A stretch of 64,000 nt of DNA, from the NCBI GenBank assembly GCA_008973525.1, contig WACJ01000047.1, positions 1,240,001-1,304,000 of the forward strand. The letters are read 5' to 3'. The translations under genes and the position numbers were made by a program. Below the pieces are notes generated by a model. The model worked only from the letters and a program-made list of their open reading frames with translations. It did no database searches and had not been told where the DNA came from. Every line of letters begins with the position of its first letter. The first letter of the stretch is position 1. Source of the DNA: Stenopsyche tienmushanensis (taxonomy: Eukaryota > Arthropoda > Insecta > Trichoptera > Stenopsychidae). Positions 24,857-36,174 of the stretch are shown one piece after another.

Positions 24857-24978
24857 GTGATGAATATATCTTAAAATCCAAATATCCTAAAAAATACAGC
24901 CCTCAAAGTGGATTTTATTACGCTAGCTCTAAATATTAATTGACGTTGCTATATTGTATTTGCAAAGGGAGCATTTAA
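24857..24978 (+). repeat. About 120-bp dispersed repeat, copy 1
   Basis: It contains AATCC, CCTAAAAAATACAGCCCTCA, AAGTGGATTTT and ATTACGC, then CTCTAAA, ATTAATTGA, GCTATATTGTA and CAAAGGGAGCATTT. The same words in the same order occur at 39047-39172. It starts directly after the 8-bp sequence flanking the hAT terminus (24848-24855), so the hAT inserted into or beside this repeat. No termini or coding potential were seen. Identity is high by eye, around nine in ten positions over the core. Confidence 0.8.
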
Positions 24979-27900
24979 TTCTGTAAAACCCTTCAATGAA
25001 CAAATTCGGGAAGATTTGGTAAGATCTATACATAGTTACTATTAAAAAATACTAATCGCAAAAACAAAATAGTCTGGTCAGATCATCTTATTGACTGAAG
25101 GATTAAATATTTACACAAATCTGCCAAATTGAATTATTTTTATTTAGTCGATAGGATCTATTATTGTGTATTTTATTGTGCTATTATTATATATTGGGTG
25201 TAGACGATCTTCGTAGGAGATTTTAGTAGTCGGATTTGTGAATAATAATGAAATGTCTCGTTATTTTGGGCTTAAAATAATAGTCTGAGTGACATAAAAA
25301 ATTGAAAAGCTATGGATTTTAATTAATACCAATTTATTTAGCGGATAATCTAATTTTCCAGTATGATTTATTATAAAACAGAGTAAGTTATATATTCTAA
25401 TAAAAATAAATAAATTGATATTTCAAAGTATGGTAACCATTATGATGTTGATAAACATCATAAAAATTTATCTAACGTCTGAGATTATTCTAAAATAATA
25501 ATTTTATCGATACGCCCTTATAGTTTCAAGTAACCTTATATTAATTTTTCTACGTGCGGAAGATAGTAGAAACATTCCATTAAAAATCTTATCCTTAGAA
25601 AAGTCTCCTATGAAGTTTGCCAACATCTGAGGACGAAAATGGCACATTAAGAATTAAAATATTTTGCAAGCAATTCCCATTTAACCCATTTTTTTTCTAA
25701 AAACTGCTCTTATCATATGGGCTGTGCTCTGCTCTGTCTTTATGGATCAAATGCAACTAAAACTGAATTCTTCCAGCTTTGACATTTATAGAAGTTGAAT
25801 ATTACCATTCATCAATTACCCTTAGCTGTTTTGTTGGCTTTCTTTCCCCCTTTATGCAAAATAGGTCCAGAATGGATGGCCACAGTGACCTCTGTCCAAG
25901 ACCCGCTTTCTTTATTTTTTTGTTAGCCAATTCAGCGGACCAGTGAGGGATTGTCGACATGTACAAAATGGAAAAGCAAGAAAGAGGTCGTATTCACTTA
26001 AAAAAATTGCTTGACACAAAAGCAGTAATTTCGCCGTTTGTTTCCGGGCAAGTGGTTCGCTACGGCGAGATATATTACCAACGTGTGGTAGGTGTTACTT
26101 TTCAATCTCTCCATCCAAGGGGATTTATTCCCCTGACGTGCCATTTTCTCCTGAAACTTGTAAACTCTTACACGGATGTCAGACTATTTACTCCGAAGAA
26201 ATTATGCGACGTATGTCTGCGTACGATTTTCTTGGGAAAATAACTTCGCTTGCTATGAAGTGTGAAACTTTTGTTCAAATCTCACAACAAAGATGTACAT
26301 TTATTATAAAGTTTCCAGCCGTGAAGTTTTATTTTATGAATTTATTATAAAATTCCTTCGAAGTGAGCCTGATTATTTTTAAGCCAATTCGAGCACAGCT
26401 GTCGTTAAATTTGGGCTATTAAAGACATGCATGAATTTATCAAACTTCTTTTATCAATTCAATACACTTCTGTATGAAATGAGTGTTTTTAACTAAGCGT
26501 TTTGATTTAGAATTCAGACTGATTACTTTCTATTGAAAAAAAAATATTGAGACGTTTAAAAGAGTTAATAAAAATAATTCTTATAGGTGGTATAGATTTA
26601 GCGATTGGAATTGAATCTAAAATAGGTTTGGATGATAATTAAAAGGATGTTTAAGTAGTCGGCGATAGTCCCAGCAAATATTTTGTAAAAATCTATATAA
26701 TATAATTTAAATATAGTAATAATTTCGTAAATATGTCTCATAGTAAAATATATGCAATTATAATATTCGTAGAAAATATACATCTGCTCATTATGCCTTA
26801 TAATATTTATTAATGATAACTTAATAATCCCTTCCAAATAAGGAACATTGAAAAGTTGTTTTTTATAGCTTTTAATTAAATGATTTCATTTTTTAATTTA
26901 TCTGAGATAAAGAGTATTGTTGTTGTATGATAATGGCTACAGAGATTTTTTTCAAATTTTAACAAATCATATCATAATGCCTCGGTATTTTTCACTTGGG
27001 AACAGTTTTTTTTTTTGATCGGCACTAAAAGGGCTAAGTATTACAGCTTTGGGTAAATAAGTCGATATGGGGTTGATCGCGTGATTAATGCCAACACTCT
27101 TATACGCAGGCGCGAAACATATATAGCCTAAGTTCCCGTTTATTAATAAAATAAAGTAGATTAAGATTCATTACGAGATGGACATTTTAAGCTCTATGAT
27201 ATTAGGAATTTAAGCTGGGAGTATTGGCCAAGAAAGTGTTCTTGCCGCCGTTTTTGAGGTGATCAAAATCGTTGTAGAAAGAATATCTTAAACCAACCAT
27301 CTCTATATTTGTCTTCGTAAATAGTTTTGTCTGCCCTTTTATCCGTATTTTTTGGTCTGATAACAAAAGAACCACATGAGTCAGTTTGGAAAGAAGCCGA
27401 TATAACAATATTCATCAAAGATACGAAAAAAAACCCCTCAAAATATGTTAATAAATTAGGTTTGATATTTGAAAGCCTTGCGAATCAACCACGTATAAGC
27501 TGACTTTATTCTCGAAAAACAAGCGTGACCATGTGGGCACGTGCGAGACTTAAGGGCATATTTTTATGAGATATTTATTTTGGTGGAAATTTTTATTTGG
27601 TATGATGATAAGAAAAGCATATTTAATTTACGATGCTATATTTATATCACATGAATTATTACGTGGTATGATAATATTAGGAACACAATATATGCAAGTC
27701 GACTTCATAGATATTTTCCACAGTGAATTCCACCAATTGAAAAAAAAAATTACAATAAAATTGATAGAATATCTCATATTTCATATTTTGCTGATTCGAT
27801 GCTGTTTTTGCATAAAAAAGCCTCACTGTTATTTATTTAAAGAAAATACCAAATGCATTACTTAATAGTCTTTCTCTAAAAACAATTACCAAGAGTATAA

Positions 27901-28668
27901 ATACATATTTTATCACCTATGGCAACAATTTTGGCTGAACTGATATCAACGACGCAACCAAAAGACTTGGTGTATATAGTACTCTTTTGATAACTACATA
28001 CTTTTTCAACTCATTTAATATATTGGGAAAAATAAACCACGACTTTCCGAGAAGATATTAAAATACATTGAAAAAGTGTCATATTGAATATTTTATAGAG
28101 GAAATAACAATGTTATTAAAAGTTGTTACTTTTATTATTTTTACTTAATTATTTAATTAGGAAATTGTTATGAATTAATACAAAGTTTTCATAAACGTAG
28201 TTTCTTTTTATATTTGTTATAAAATTATTACAAAAAAATACTTTGAATAATCCACCCTTCCCTTGCTAAATCTCTAAAATATACATCTAAAACAATGATT
28301 AGGTGCCCTTATAGATTTACATGAATCTAATACCTATTTATGATTTAATAAAATTTAGATTGTGATCAATTGGATTTATTTTCTGCAATTTATAAAGATT
28401 GAGTATTTTTTATCCATATAGATTGGGTCAGCAGTTCGAAGTTTGGACCGGTTGGACACGCAGACCTTGTGATCACTCCCGTTTAGGGTATTTTGGGAAT
28501 TCTTTAGAATTTACGGAGAGAAATGTATCCCCGAGGAGATATTAATTATTATTGCTATTTATTATATATATATAAATAATTTGAATTATCAAAATATTGA
28601 CAAATAGCTGGGTGTTCGATCGCGTTAAGGTTTTTAGGTAAAAAGTTAAAAATGATTTTTTTACTTTA
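24979..28668. other. Gene-free DNA with balanced block 25840-26330
   Basis: No gene recognised. Balanced words lie at about 25840-26330 (GTTTCCGGGCAAGTGG, CCAACGTGTGGTAGG). The rest is AT-rich with homopolymer runs. The 99-codon plus-strand frame at 27566-27865 is hydrophobic, lies in AT-rich DNA and shows no convincing family match. 28430-28520 is somewhat GC-richer and holds nothing I can name. A TA microsatellite lies near 28560-28575. Confidence 0.45.
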
Positions 28669-28735
28669 TCCGATATTTCGAACCTCTCGTCGGGTTCATT
28701 CTCAAGGATTGACTGGCAGTCAATCCTTGAGAATG
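28669..28735. repeat. Penelope-like end motif with perfect 18-bp hairpin
   Basis: CCGATATTTCGAACC, CTCGTCGGGTTCATTC and TCAAGG in succession resemble the recurrent terminal sequence of Penelope-like retroelements (a phrase of the type GATATTTCG...CGTCGG...TC.TC..G). The last part, CATTCTCAAGGATTGACT (28697-28714), is followed after GGC by its exact reverse complement at 28718-28735. The hairpin arms are therefore perfect over 18 bp with a 3-nt loop. No reverse transcriptase or GIY-YIG coding sequence was found nearby. The family name is inference; the hairpin is directly visible. Confidence 0.5.
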
Positions 28736-30905
28736 CCCAGCATAGCAGAGATCATCTGATGGGTCTACTGCCATTCAGTCCCGAATCTAATATGACTCTA
28801 TGCTGAGGGATGATTTGGCAACCATGCCACATGACATCCAGTGAAGACGGCAGGTTCGGACGAAGCTTATAATCGACGCTTCGCTATTCATGTTCATTAC
28901 ATCTCAATTCGATTTAGTGACTTTGGAGCCTGAGATCTCGTTCCAGAAGGGTCCGAGAATTCTTTCTTCAATATGAACTAATTTAATACGTTTTCTAACA
29001 AAGCTGTATCGAATGAGGTATTTCAGGATTAAATTTGTCAAATTAGATGCTAAAATTAGAAAGCGTTTCCTTCCGAGAGGAAGCGTGGAAGCCGATGAGT
29101 TTCGATCCTATCCAATTTCATTTCCATATATATGCGAGATTATTTGACATCAATAAGAATACACACGGCTTAAATTGCAGATTATCTAAAATGGATTTTT
29201 ATCGCAAGGAATCTATCGGAATGGGCTGCGCTTAAGTTATCGCCAATATATTTTACAAAGGGAAAATGTAAATGGTTCAGTCTTTGTATTGTAACACGGC
29301 CTGAGGAATAAGATTAGCTATCGATTTTTTAAGCCGAAAAGAAAACCTATCCAAATAAATTACTTTAAAGCAGAGTTGAGCTTTTGTTGTTCAATGGCAA
29401 TATGGATTCCCCGGAATGATACTGAATGCGTTAATTGCGATTATAACTTTAAAACGTGCCTAACTGCCTTTATGGCTGGCAAACAATGGATTTTATTCGG
29501 CAATAATGGAAGAGTGTAATGGCTGAAAATTTTGTTTAAACTACATATTTTATATTAATACACGACGGATTAATTAGAGATAATTTAAACGTTGCTTACA
29601 AATAAACTTAACGAAGAAGTGTTTATAAGGATGGTTAATATTGAGAGAGAAAATTGAAAGAGAAAGAAATTGCAAAAGAATGACAAAAGAAGACAAATTA
29701 AGAAAAAAATCCTATGAACTTATTGTGTAATAAAAGATAATTAATTTAAATTCGAACTTTTCATCATCTTTCATAACTGCACTAACTATCTAGTTTGTGC
29801 TAAAAGGACAGATTGTATCAAGCTGAGAATAAATAGATTTTTTCTTAAATATAATCACATTGACAGGTAGAAGTGTTATCGACTAAGACTCGTTTATTTG
29901 AAGCTCAATACGAAATCGTTCCAAATATTTCGCTCGAGTTACTTTACGACTGGAAGGGCTTCGTCGACGATTGATTCCACATAAAAGGGGAGGGAAAATC
30001 CTGGAAGACAGTTTATTCAACGAGGTGGAATTAAAATGAAGCTAGTTTCTTGAAAGACAGTGCAACTGCATTAAAAATCCCCCATGGGAACGAGGGCAGA
30101 GATTCCTGAGTCTTGAAAGAAATATACATGAGGAGCCACGAATCCAGATGAAACTAACTCATTGCTTCGCAATAAAAATGTCAGCACCGGTTCGCCATTC
30201 TGCTCTGAGTATTGCCATTTAAAATTTAAATGAAGTCAAAACTAACCGTCGAGACTATGGGAGAGTTCATGCGATGACTTTATTCCAATTAAATATTAAA
30301 AAATATTTTAATTTCTACACTAACTTAATTTGAAATTCCAGGTAAACTTTAAGAGTATTCCCGAGATCACGGGACATTGAGCACATTAATATTAAAGCCC
30401 CGAGACCAAAAATAATAACATGAGATCAATTTTCGATGTATTTTCAATATCGCTGAAACAACTCGCTTAAGTCTTGAAACTCATCAATGTTATTGAACTT
30501 ACCCCAACAGGGCTAGCAGGCTCTCTTATGTTGGTTCAGTGAGAAAGTGAATGTAAATAAACAACAAATTATTTTTAAATCAACCCTTATAAAATGAAAC
30601 ATCATTGTGAAATTCGAAAGCAAATATTTACAATAATCCTTATCGAATCTTATATTATTATTTGTAAATAGACTAGAGACAAACACTTCCATTTAGAATT
30701 CAAACCAAATGTTCAACGTATAAATCGAATTTATTCAATTAAGGACAATACATTTTTGTAGCTTAAAAACGAAGACGTAATAATGTACATTGACATAATT
30801 GCTTTATTTGATATATATGGCTGGCAAACCCCAAATAACAAATGCTTCAAATTCATTTCTGAGTTTTAATGGTACTTTTTTTTAAAAATACATCAAACGC
30901 ATTTT
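28736..30905. other. Gene-free DNA with balanced blocks
   Basis: No gene recognised. 28736-28960 is relatively GC-rich and may continue the retroelement-like relic. Balanced blocks lie at about 29050-29320 and about 29880-30280 (ACGACTGGAAGGGCTTCG, GGAACGAGGGCAGAG). A purine-rich run of GAGAGAAAA-type words covers about 29641-29710. The remainder is AT-rich and featureless. Confidence 0.45.
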
Positions 30906-30941
30906 CGCCAGGACGTATATATACGTCCTGCCCACCTGGCG
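30906..30941. repeat. Nested palindrome AGGACGTATATATACGTCCT with CGCC/GGCG wings
   Basis: A perfect 20-bp palindrome at 30910-30929 is flanked by CGCC on the left and, after a 7-nt bulge, by GGCG on the right, so CGCCAGG...CCTGGCG can also pair. Such a two-tier palindrome is unlikely by chance in this composition. It could be the end of a small DNA transposon or a dyad protein-binding site. I recall similar GGACGTATATATACGTCC words near ends of piggyBac-like elements, but no TTAA-flanked terminal repeats were found here. Confidence 0.7.
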
Positions 30942-32192
30942 TGAGTTCATATTATAATTTTTTATAACGTTTAGAAATTGTAAAAAAAATCAATGAAACA
31001 TATGTTTTTTTTTATTTATTTAGATACATAAACTTATAGATAATATTAGAATAGAACTTATACAAATAAGAATTCATAAAAAACGATAGTTTAGTCAATT
31101 TCAAAAATAGTAATACATAACCAAGATAATGTTAAGTCACATTTGGCAAATTTAAAATATGAAAATTTATTTAAAACATCCACTCCAATTATTAATCATC
31201 CCCTCTCATTAACAAGTGTTTAAATCCTTAGAATAACCATTCCGAAATAAAAATGATGATAAAATTAATGTGATAGAAAAGATTTTCGGCAGTTTGATTA
31301 TATTATCATACTGTATTCGATATATTCAACAAATGTATCTTTATATCGTAAAATCTAGTTTCATCTCCATGTCCATAAATTCCAAAACAAAATTCGTCCG
31401 AAGAAGAACATTTGTTATTCTTATTTACCATTAGTAACGACTTCATTCGGGGCACCATCTCGCGTGTCGTTTTTTTTTTTCATTCTAATGTAAATTATAG
31501 GGATCTGGTTTAACGTTGCGTAGGTACGCACGCGAAACCTGAAAAATGGGGGAATGCTTTCAACAGCCATTCCTTTTGTTCGTAAACTCATAAGTGTGGA
31601 ACGCTATCTTTTATTGAGTTTTATCCACACACTCCACATGCAATAAATATTTTCTCTCGATCGCTAGGCTTGACAAAAAGTCACATTTTGTGGAAGAACG
31701 CAAAGTAGGGGCTGCACGAATAAAATACGAGCGTGTACGCACATTCGTACGTTTTGTTTCCCATTCAATTCGGTAAGTTCTGAGCCCATAATAGATAAGA
31801 AGATATTGAGTTAGACGGAATCAGCATTTGCCGGCTATTGAGTAATATTTCTCTTTTTATTGGAGCATACAATATGCCAGTTTATCTTGACATAAATAAT
31901 CGTCTGTACTTTATTAAATATTTTCATGCTCGATTAGGCTGCTTTGTTGTGATGCTTGGAATAGCGTCCAAATGGATGAAATGATGATTCAACTAAGTAT
32001 TTATCGAATATTATACCATAATAAATATTTATACCGAAGGCTTGACCAACAAACAAATATACGTAATTCGAATAAATTCAGAAATATAGAATACTACTTC
32101 GATAGCACTGTTTACAGCATATGTATAACATTTCAACATTATATCTAGGAGTGTTAATTCATTAATATTATCGGAAAAAATATCCTCTTAAG
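30942..32192. other. Gene-free DNA with balanced block 31430-31800
   Basis: No gene recognised. About 31430-31800 is balanced with CG words (CATCTCGCGTGTCG, GTACGCACGCGAAACC, GAGCGTGTACGCACATTCG). A T run of 10 follows GTGTCG near 31470. The rest is AT-rich. Confidence 0.45.
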
Positions 32193-32632
32193 GGGGAAAA
32201 CCACATTAGGAGGCAAATTTTTTAGCATTTTTTGTATTTTTTTTTTTACAAGGAAGGAATAATTATAATGTGTTTAAACATTGATAATACTTTTTAATAT
32301 TTTGAAATACAGTTGAAATTTTTTTTGAGTAATTTCCCCCGGAACTAGTCAAGTTATAAGGTGCTTTCCATGGAATCACCATTAGAGTTTACTGCTTTGG
32401 CACAATGTGCTAATCAAAATTTTAATTGAATTAAGCTAGAGTGTACCAAAGTCGAAAAAAAGTAGTTTTAAAAATAATTACCGAAAACGACGGACGATCA
32501 CTTTAATGCTCATAGCATCGGAAAAAATCGAAATTTTGTTGTTAAACTCTCAAAACATATTCTTGAATAGTTTTACTAATAATTTGTGAAATTAAAAAAA
32601 TCAATTTTTCGAACCGTCTAATGTGGTTTCCA
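32193..32632. mobile_element. Small terminal-inverted-repeat element (MITE), about 440 bp
   Basis: The left end GGGGGAAAACCACATTAG (from about 32192) mirrors the right end CTAATGTGGTTTCC (32619-32632) over about 14 bp. The interior carries a second inverted pair (CTGCTTTGGCACA near 32392 and GTGTACCAAAGTC near 32443). There is no open frame. No convincing target-site duplication was found, so the exact ends are uncertain. It lies about 150 bp upstream of the Mutator-like element at 32795, which has different termini. Confidence 0.55.
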
Positions 32633-32794
32633 ATTTTGTGGTTCTTATGTCTAAAATAATTCCAAGATATTTTTTTCAATTACAAGAAAATTTTCTCTTC
32701 AATATTTTATCTGATTACGTAAGAGAAATTCAACAAATCTTACAAAAATCAAATTACTTCCGATCAATATGAAAAAGTTAACAAGAATTTACAT

Positions 32795-33714
32795 TAAGGC
32801 GTCTTCTCACTTTACAAATTTAAAAAAATCGATTTTTATTTTATTTTAAATTTTGAAAGTACATATCTTCAGAAATGTTAAATCGAAATTTCATAAAGAT
32901 CGGACGAGTCTAACTACATTTTTGGGCAACCGTTAGGTGACTACCTGAGAGCACCATGATATTCAGACTCATGGTGCAAGTACAAGAAAGTGGTGAAAAA
33001 CAATCAGATAGAAACTTTTAAACATCCTTCTGCTCTAGCTGAGGATGTTCACGAGGTTTTGAAATCAATTTATGAAGATATTCGGAGGAAATACCCAAAA
33101 TAACAACGAGTGTTTCAACAGCTGTGTCTGGGCAATTTTTCTACAATCAAAACTTTAAACGCGTTTATCTCAAAACAAGGTTTTTCGGTGGCTTGTTGAT
33201 GAAATTTCGGAAACTATCCGGCCGATTGTCATGAAATATGAATGACATATTATTCATAGTTATGGCTATAGCGCATATTATCAGATTTTTGAAATTTTGA
33301 TTTTAAGTAATTTTTTTTTTACAAAAAACTGCAAAAAAAAACGATTTTTTTTTACTTTTTCGTAAAACGTGCGCCATTTTGTTATTTTCGCGAATATCAA
33401 AGATCTGATGATATGCGCTATAGCCACTGATATGCTAAATCTAAAACTGTTTTATTTTTTTTGTTTCAAATGACCCATCTCGTAGATACCATCAACAAGC
33501 CACGAACATATTATAACATTTCTACACGGGTTTTTCGATGCTACTGTTTTATTATAATAATTGTTCAAAAAAAGAAAAATTTTTTTTTTCATGTACTTGA
33601 AAAATGTGTTTATTACATAAGATCCATTTTATCTCATAATTTTTAGCGAAAATCCTTAAAAAAAATCGTGAAAATAGCCTATTTTTGAGGCGCCTAAAGT
33701 GAGAAGACGCCTTA
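32795..33714 (+). mobile_element. Mutator-like (MULE) element, non-autonomous, 920 bp
   Basis: The termini TAAGGCGTCTTCTCACTTTA (32795-32814) and its inverse (33695-33714) match over 20 bp. They are flanked by 9-bp direct repeats, AATTTACAT (32786-32794) and AATCTACAT (33715-33723), with one difference. A 9-bp duplication is the usual size for Mutator-like elements, and a MULE-type transposase fragment lies inside at 32960-33131. The interior right of it forms an imperfect foldback: 33187-33290 against 33399-33504, with GTGGCTTGTTGAT and GGCTATAGCGCATAT as the best-paired parts. The element is much shorter than autonomous MULEs. Confidence 0.78.
32960..33131 (+). pseudogene. MULE-type transposase fragment
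   Basis: Frame 1 (32960-33082) reads YSDSWCKYKK, then FKHPSALAEDVHEVLKSIYE. After a one-base frame change, 33093-33131 reads TQNNNECFNSCVW. The pattern W.W.+ ... +.+.+AL...V...I.PIY..(L) ... (G)(R/K)TQNN NE.FNS..W is the conserved region of a MULE-like transposase family common in invertebrate genomes, where it continues ...IWK..PK. Here the link between the blocks (normally LS...LL.RC..G) is deleted and the frame shifts, and no upstream DDE residues are present. A relic, not functional. Family recognition is from memory. Confidence 0.75.
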
Positions 33715-33723
33715 AATCTACAT

Positions 33724-36174
33724 ATCTTTACATTTTTATAAAGCAGCATTAGAAAAAAGGCTGTTAAGAAGAGCTTACATAGAGAACTGATGTACTTGAA
33801 TTTTAAGAACTAACTCAAGTGAAAAACATTTGAAAAATAACTCACAAATGAAAATGTTCATTTTCTTATCAATATTGCTTTAGTAAGCTTGAATGAAATA
33901 GGAGTGGTCAATTATAAAGCATTTCTTATAGATGTTTGAATAAAAAGTTTCATGTATAGAATAATTAATCGACGTTCAATATACAGATATGAAGTAGTGT
34001 AAATTGGAAGAAAATGGAATATAGACCAAATATTTTTTAATAAGTTATATATTACACTCTTGTTATAAAGGCTTGATTTCAAATCCATACTGTAGAAAAC
34101 ATTGTATTAACAAATTTAGCAATATATTAAGGCAATAAATGAAGATGTACAAAACGTCTTATGAGTAACTGGATTTGCCACAATAACTATTTTGTCTATA
34201 ATTCCTATTCATATAATCATATCCTAACTTAACTTCATGTGGAGGACAATAGGAAATAAATACATGATGATTCTTTCTCTAAAAAAAAATATCTCATATG
34301 ATAAGAAAACAAGTCTCACTGCAAAAAAATTGTAAGCACTCTTCGAAAATCTTCAATAGAGATCATCTACGTCCAATATTAAATATAGCACTTCAAAAAG
34401 AAGGCGACGATAATAGGATTAATCATTCAAACGTCCTTTGGATATTTAAAATTCACTTTGTCCTTATTTATAAATCAATGCAATGCACATAATGTATGAG
34501 ATTGGAAAGTACACATCCAATTGGATCAGAAATTTCAATTGTATATTAATACGGAATCGGCTTTTTTATCATCTCCTGCTCGCCTTCGATTACCATTCAC
34601 CTTTTCACCCCAACCACATCGTATAATTTTACACACACACATCGACATTTCATTCTTTTATATCGCTTTGTATCCACGGTATCATATCGCGAGGGTGGGA
34701 AAATGTATTAGGCAGTCGAGTGAGAAAACATTGCTGGAGGGTAATTAGTGGAGGCGAAGGTAAAAAAAGGAGGGTTCACGAGTCATGTATTTTGGAAAGG
34801 AAATTTAATGTGCGTCTCCTCTTTTCCGCTTTTTAATATCCATTAAAATATTTGGAACTCAGCCCTTCCGTCTCTGTCCTCGGAAAGTCTACCATTTTTT
34901 GTCGGGGGTGTAATTGAAAACAATATGCAATACATTGCGTGCCGGAGGATGTGTTTTTTGTTTTCATGCCAGATGAAAAATATTTTCTGTAAATAGTTCA
35001 TCGGCGTCTATTTTTGAGTAGGCTTTAAGCGAAATCGCTTTATTATTTCAAATTGCGACATTGCCTTCATGTCTGACGATTCTCCTTGAGTAATGAAGAT
35101 TACTCCGATTAATGGTTTTCATAAGTCTTCGTGTTTGAAATCAACAAGAAAATTACTTTTGTTGTTCAAATTGATTATTTTGTTTGAATTATTTGACATA
35201 ATATTCAAGTTTCAACTAATTAATTTAGCATGAAATTAATACAATCAAGGATTAGTTTCTCTTTTAAAATATAAAGGAAGATAATGAATTAAATAATTTG
35301 GACGGAAAAGATGGATAATTGCTGCTATGCTGCGAAGTAATCCATTTAAGTTATTTCTAATGGCAGCTTTAACTTGAAGGTATTATCCTCCCTATCTATT
35401 AAAGAAAATAAATTGCCTGTAATCAATTTAAACAAAAAAAATCTCCCAATCTTTTCACGGTCCAAAAAAGTGAAATTATAGACGTCGGCACAGTATCTCA
35501 GCCTTAAAGAAAATGCATGGGAGCCTTAAATTAATACATTAACAAATAAAAATATCAACAAAATTGGCTGTTTCTCAAAGGATCTGCTTCCTTCAGATAC
35601 TATTTATCATATTTCGGGTTCTTTTATCCAATCGACCGTACAAACCTTATGCCCATTAGGTCTTTTTAGGCCAAGCGTGATATTTTGTTATGCTAATACA
35701 AAGTTCTCAAATAGCTGTTTACATAATGGAAAATAATAAAATATTCCAAATGTCGTTTTGTGAGCGTTTCTCAACACCCAGGCGTTGAATGAATATCAAT
35801 GAGTTAAAAAGTTTTTCAATTTCCCCCTCGCCGACCCAAATAAAAAAGGTAAAAAATAAAATAAAAACAAATATATTTGTATTGGACTGTTGCAGAAGTT
35901 CAGTCATTGGGATATTAGGGCATCTTTCGTGGGCATTGATATATTAAAATATCACCAAACTTCAAATCAACATATGCTTAATATTGGTGTAATAAAGTTG
36001 ATAACCAAGAATTAAATACTTTTTCACTTCAAAAGCATTATATGTTTACTAACTCTATTATATTACTTTTTGTCTTCCCATGCACAATTTTTCGTCACAA
36101 TCTGCAAAATAGTATTTCAAATTAAATTAATTTAATTATCCTTTTGAACATTTTGTATTCATATTTTTGATTTT
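33724..36174. other. Gene-free DNA with balanced block 34520-34960
   Basis: No gene recognised. About 34520-34960 is balanced and includes a CA run (TACACACACACA) and GAGGGTGGGAAAATG. Its plus-strand frame 34521-34748 matches no family. About 35450-35700 is mildly balanced. The rest is AT-rich. Confidence 0.45.

Noticed and set aside
27566..27865. 99-codon hydrophobic frame with LHKKASL-like words in an alternate frame, reminiscent of hAT HC.LHREAL
   Set aside because: The resemblance is limited to a few residues and nothing else of a hAT protein follows.
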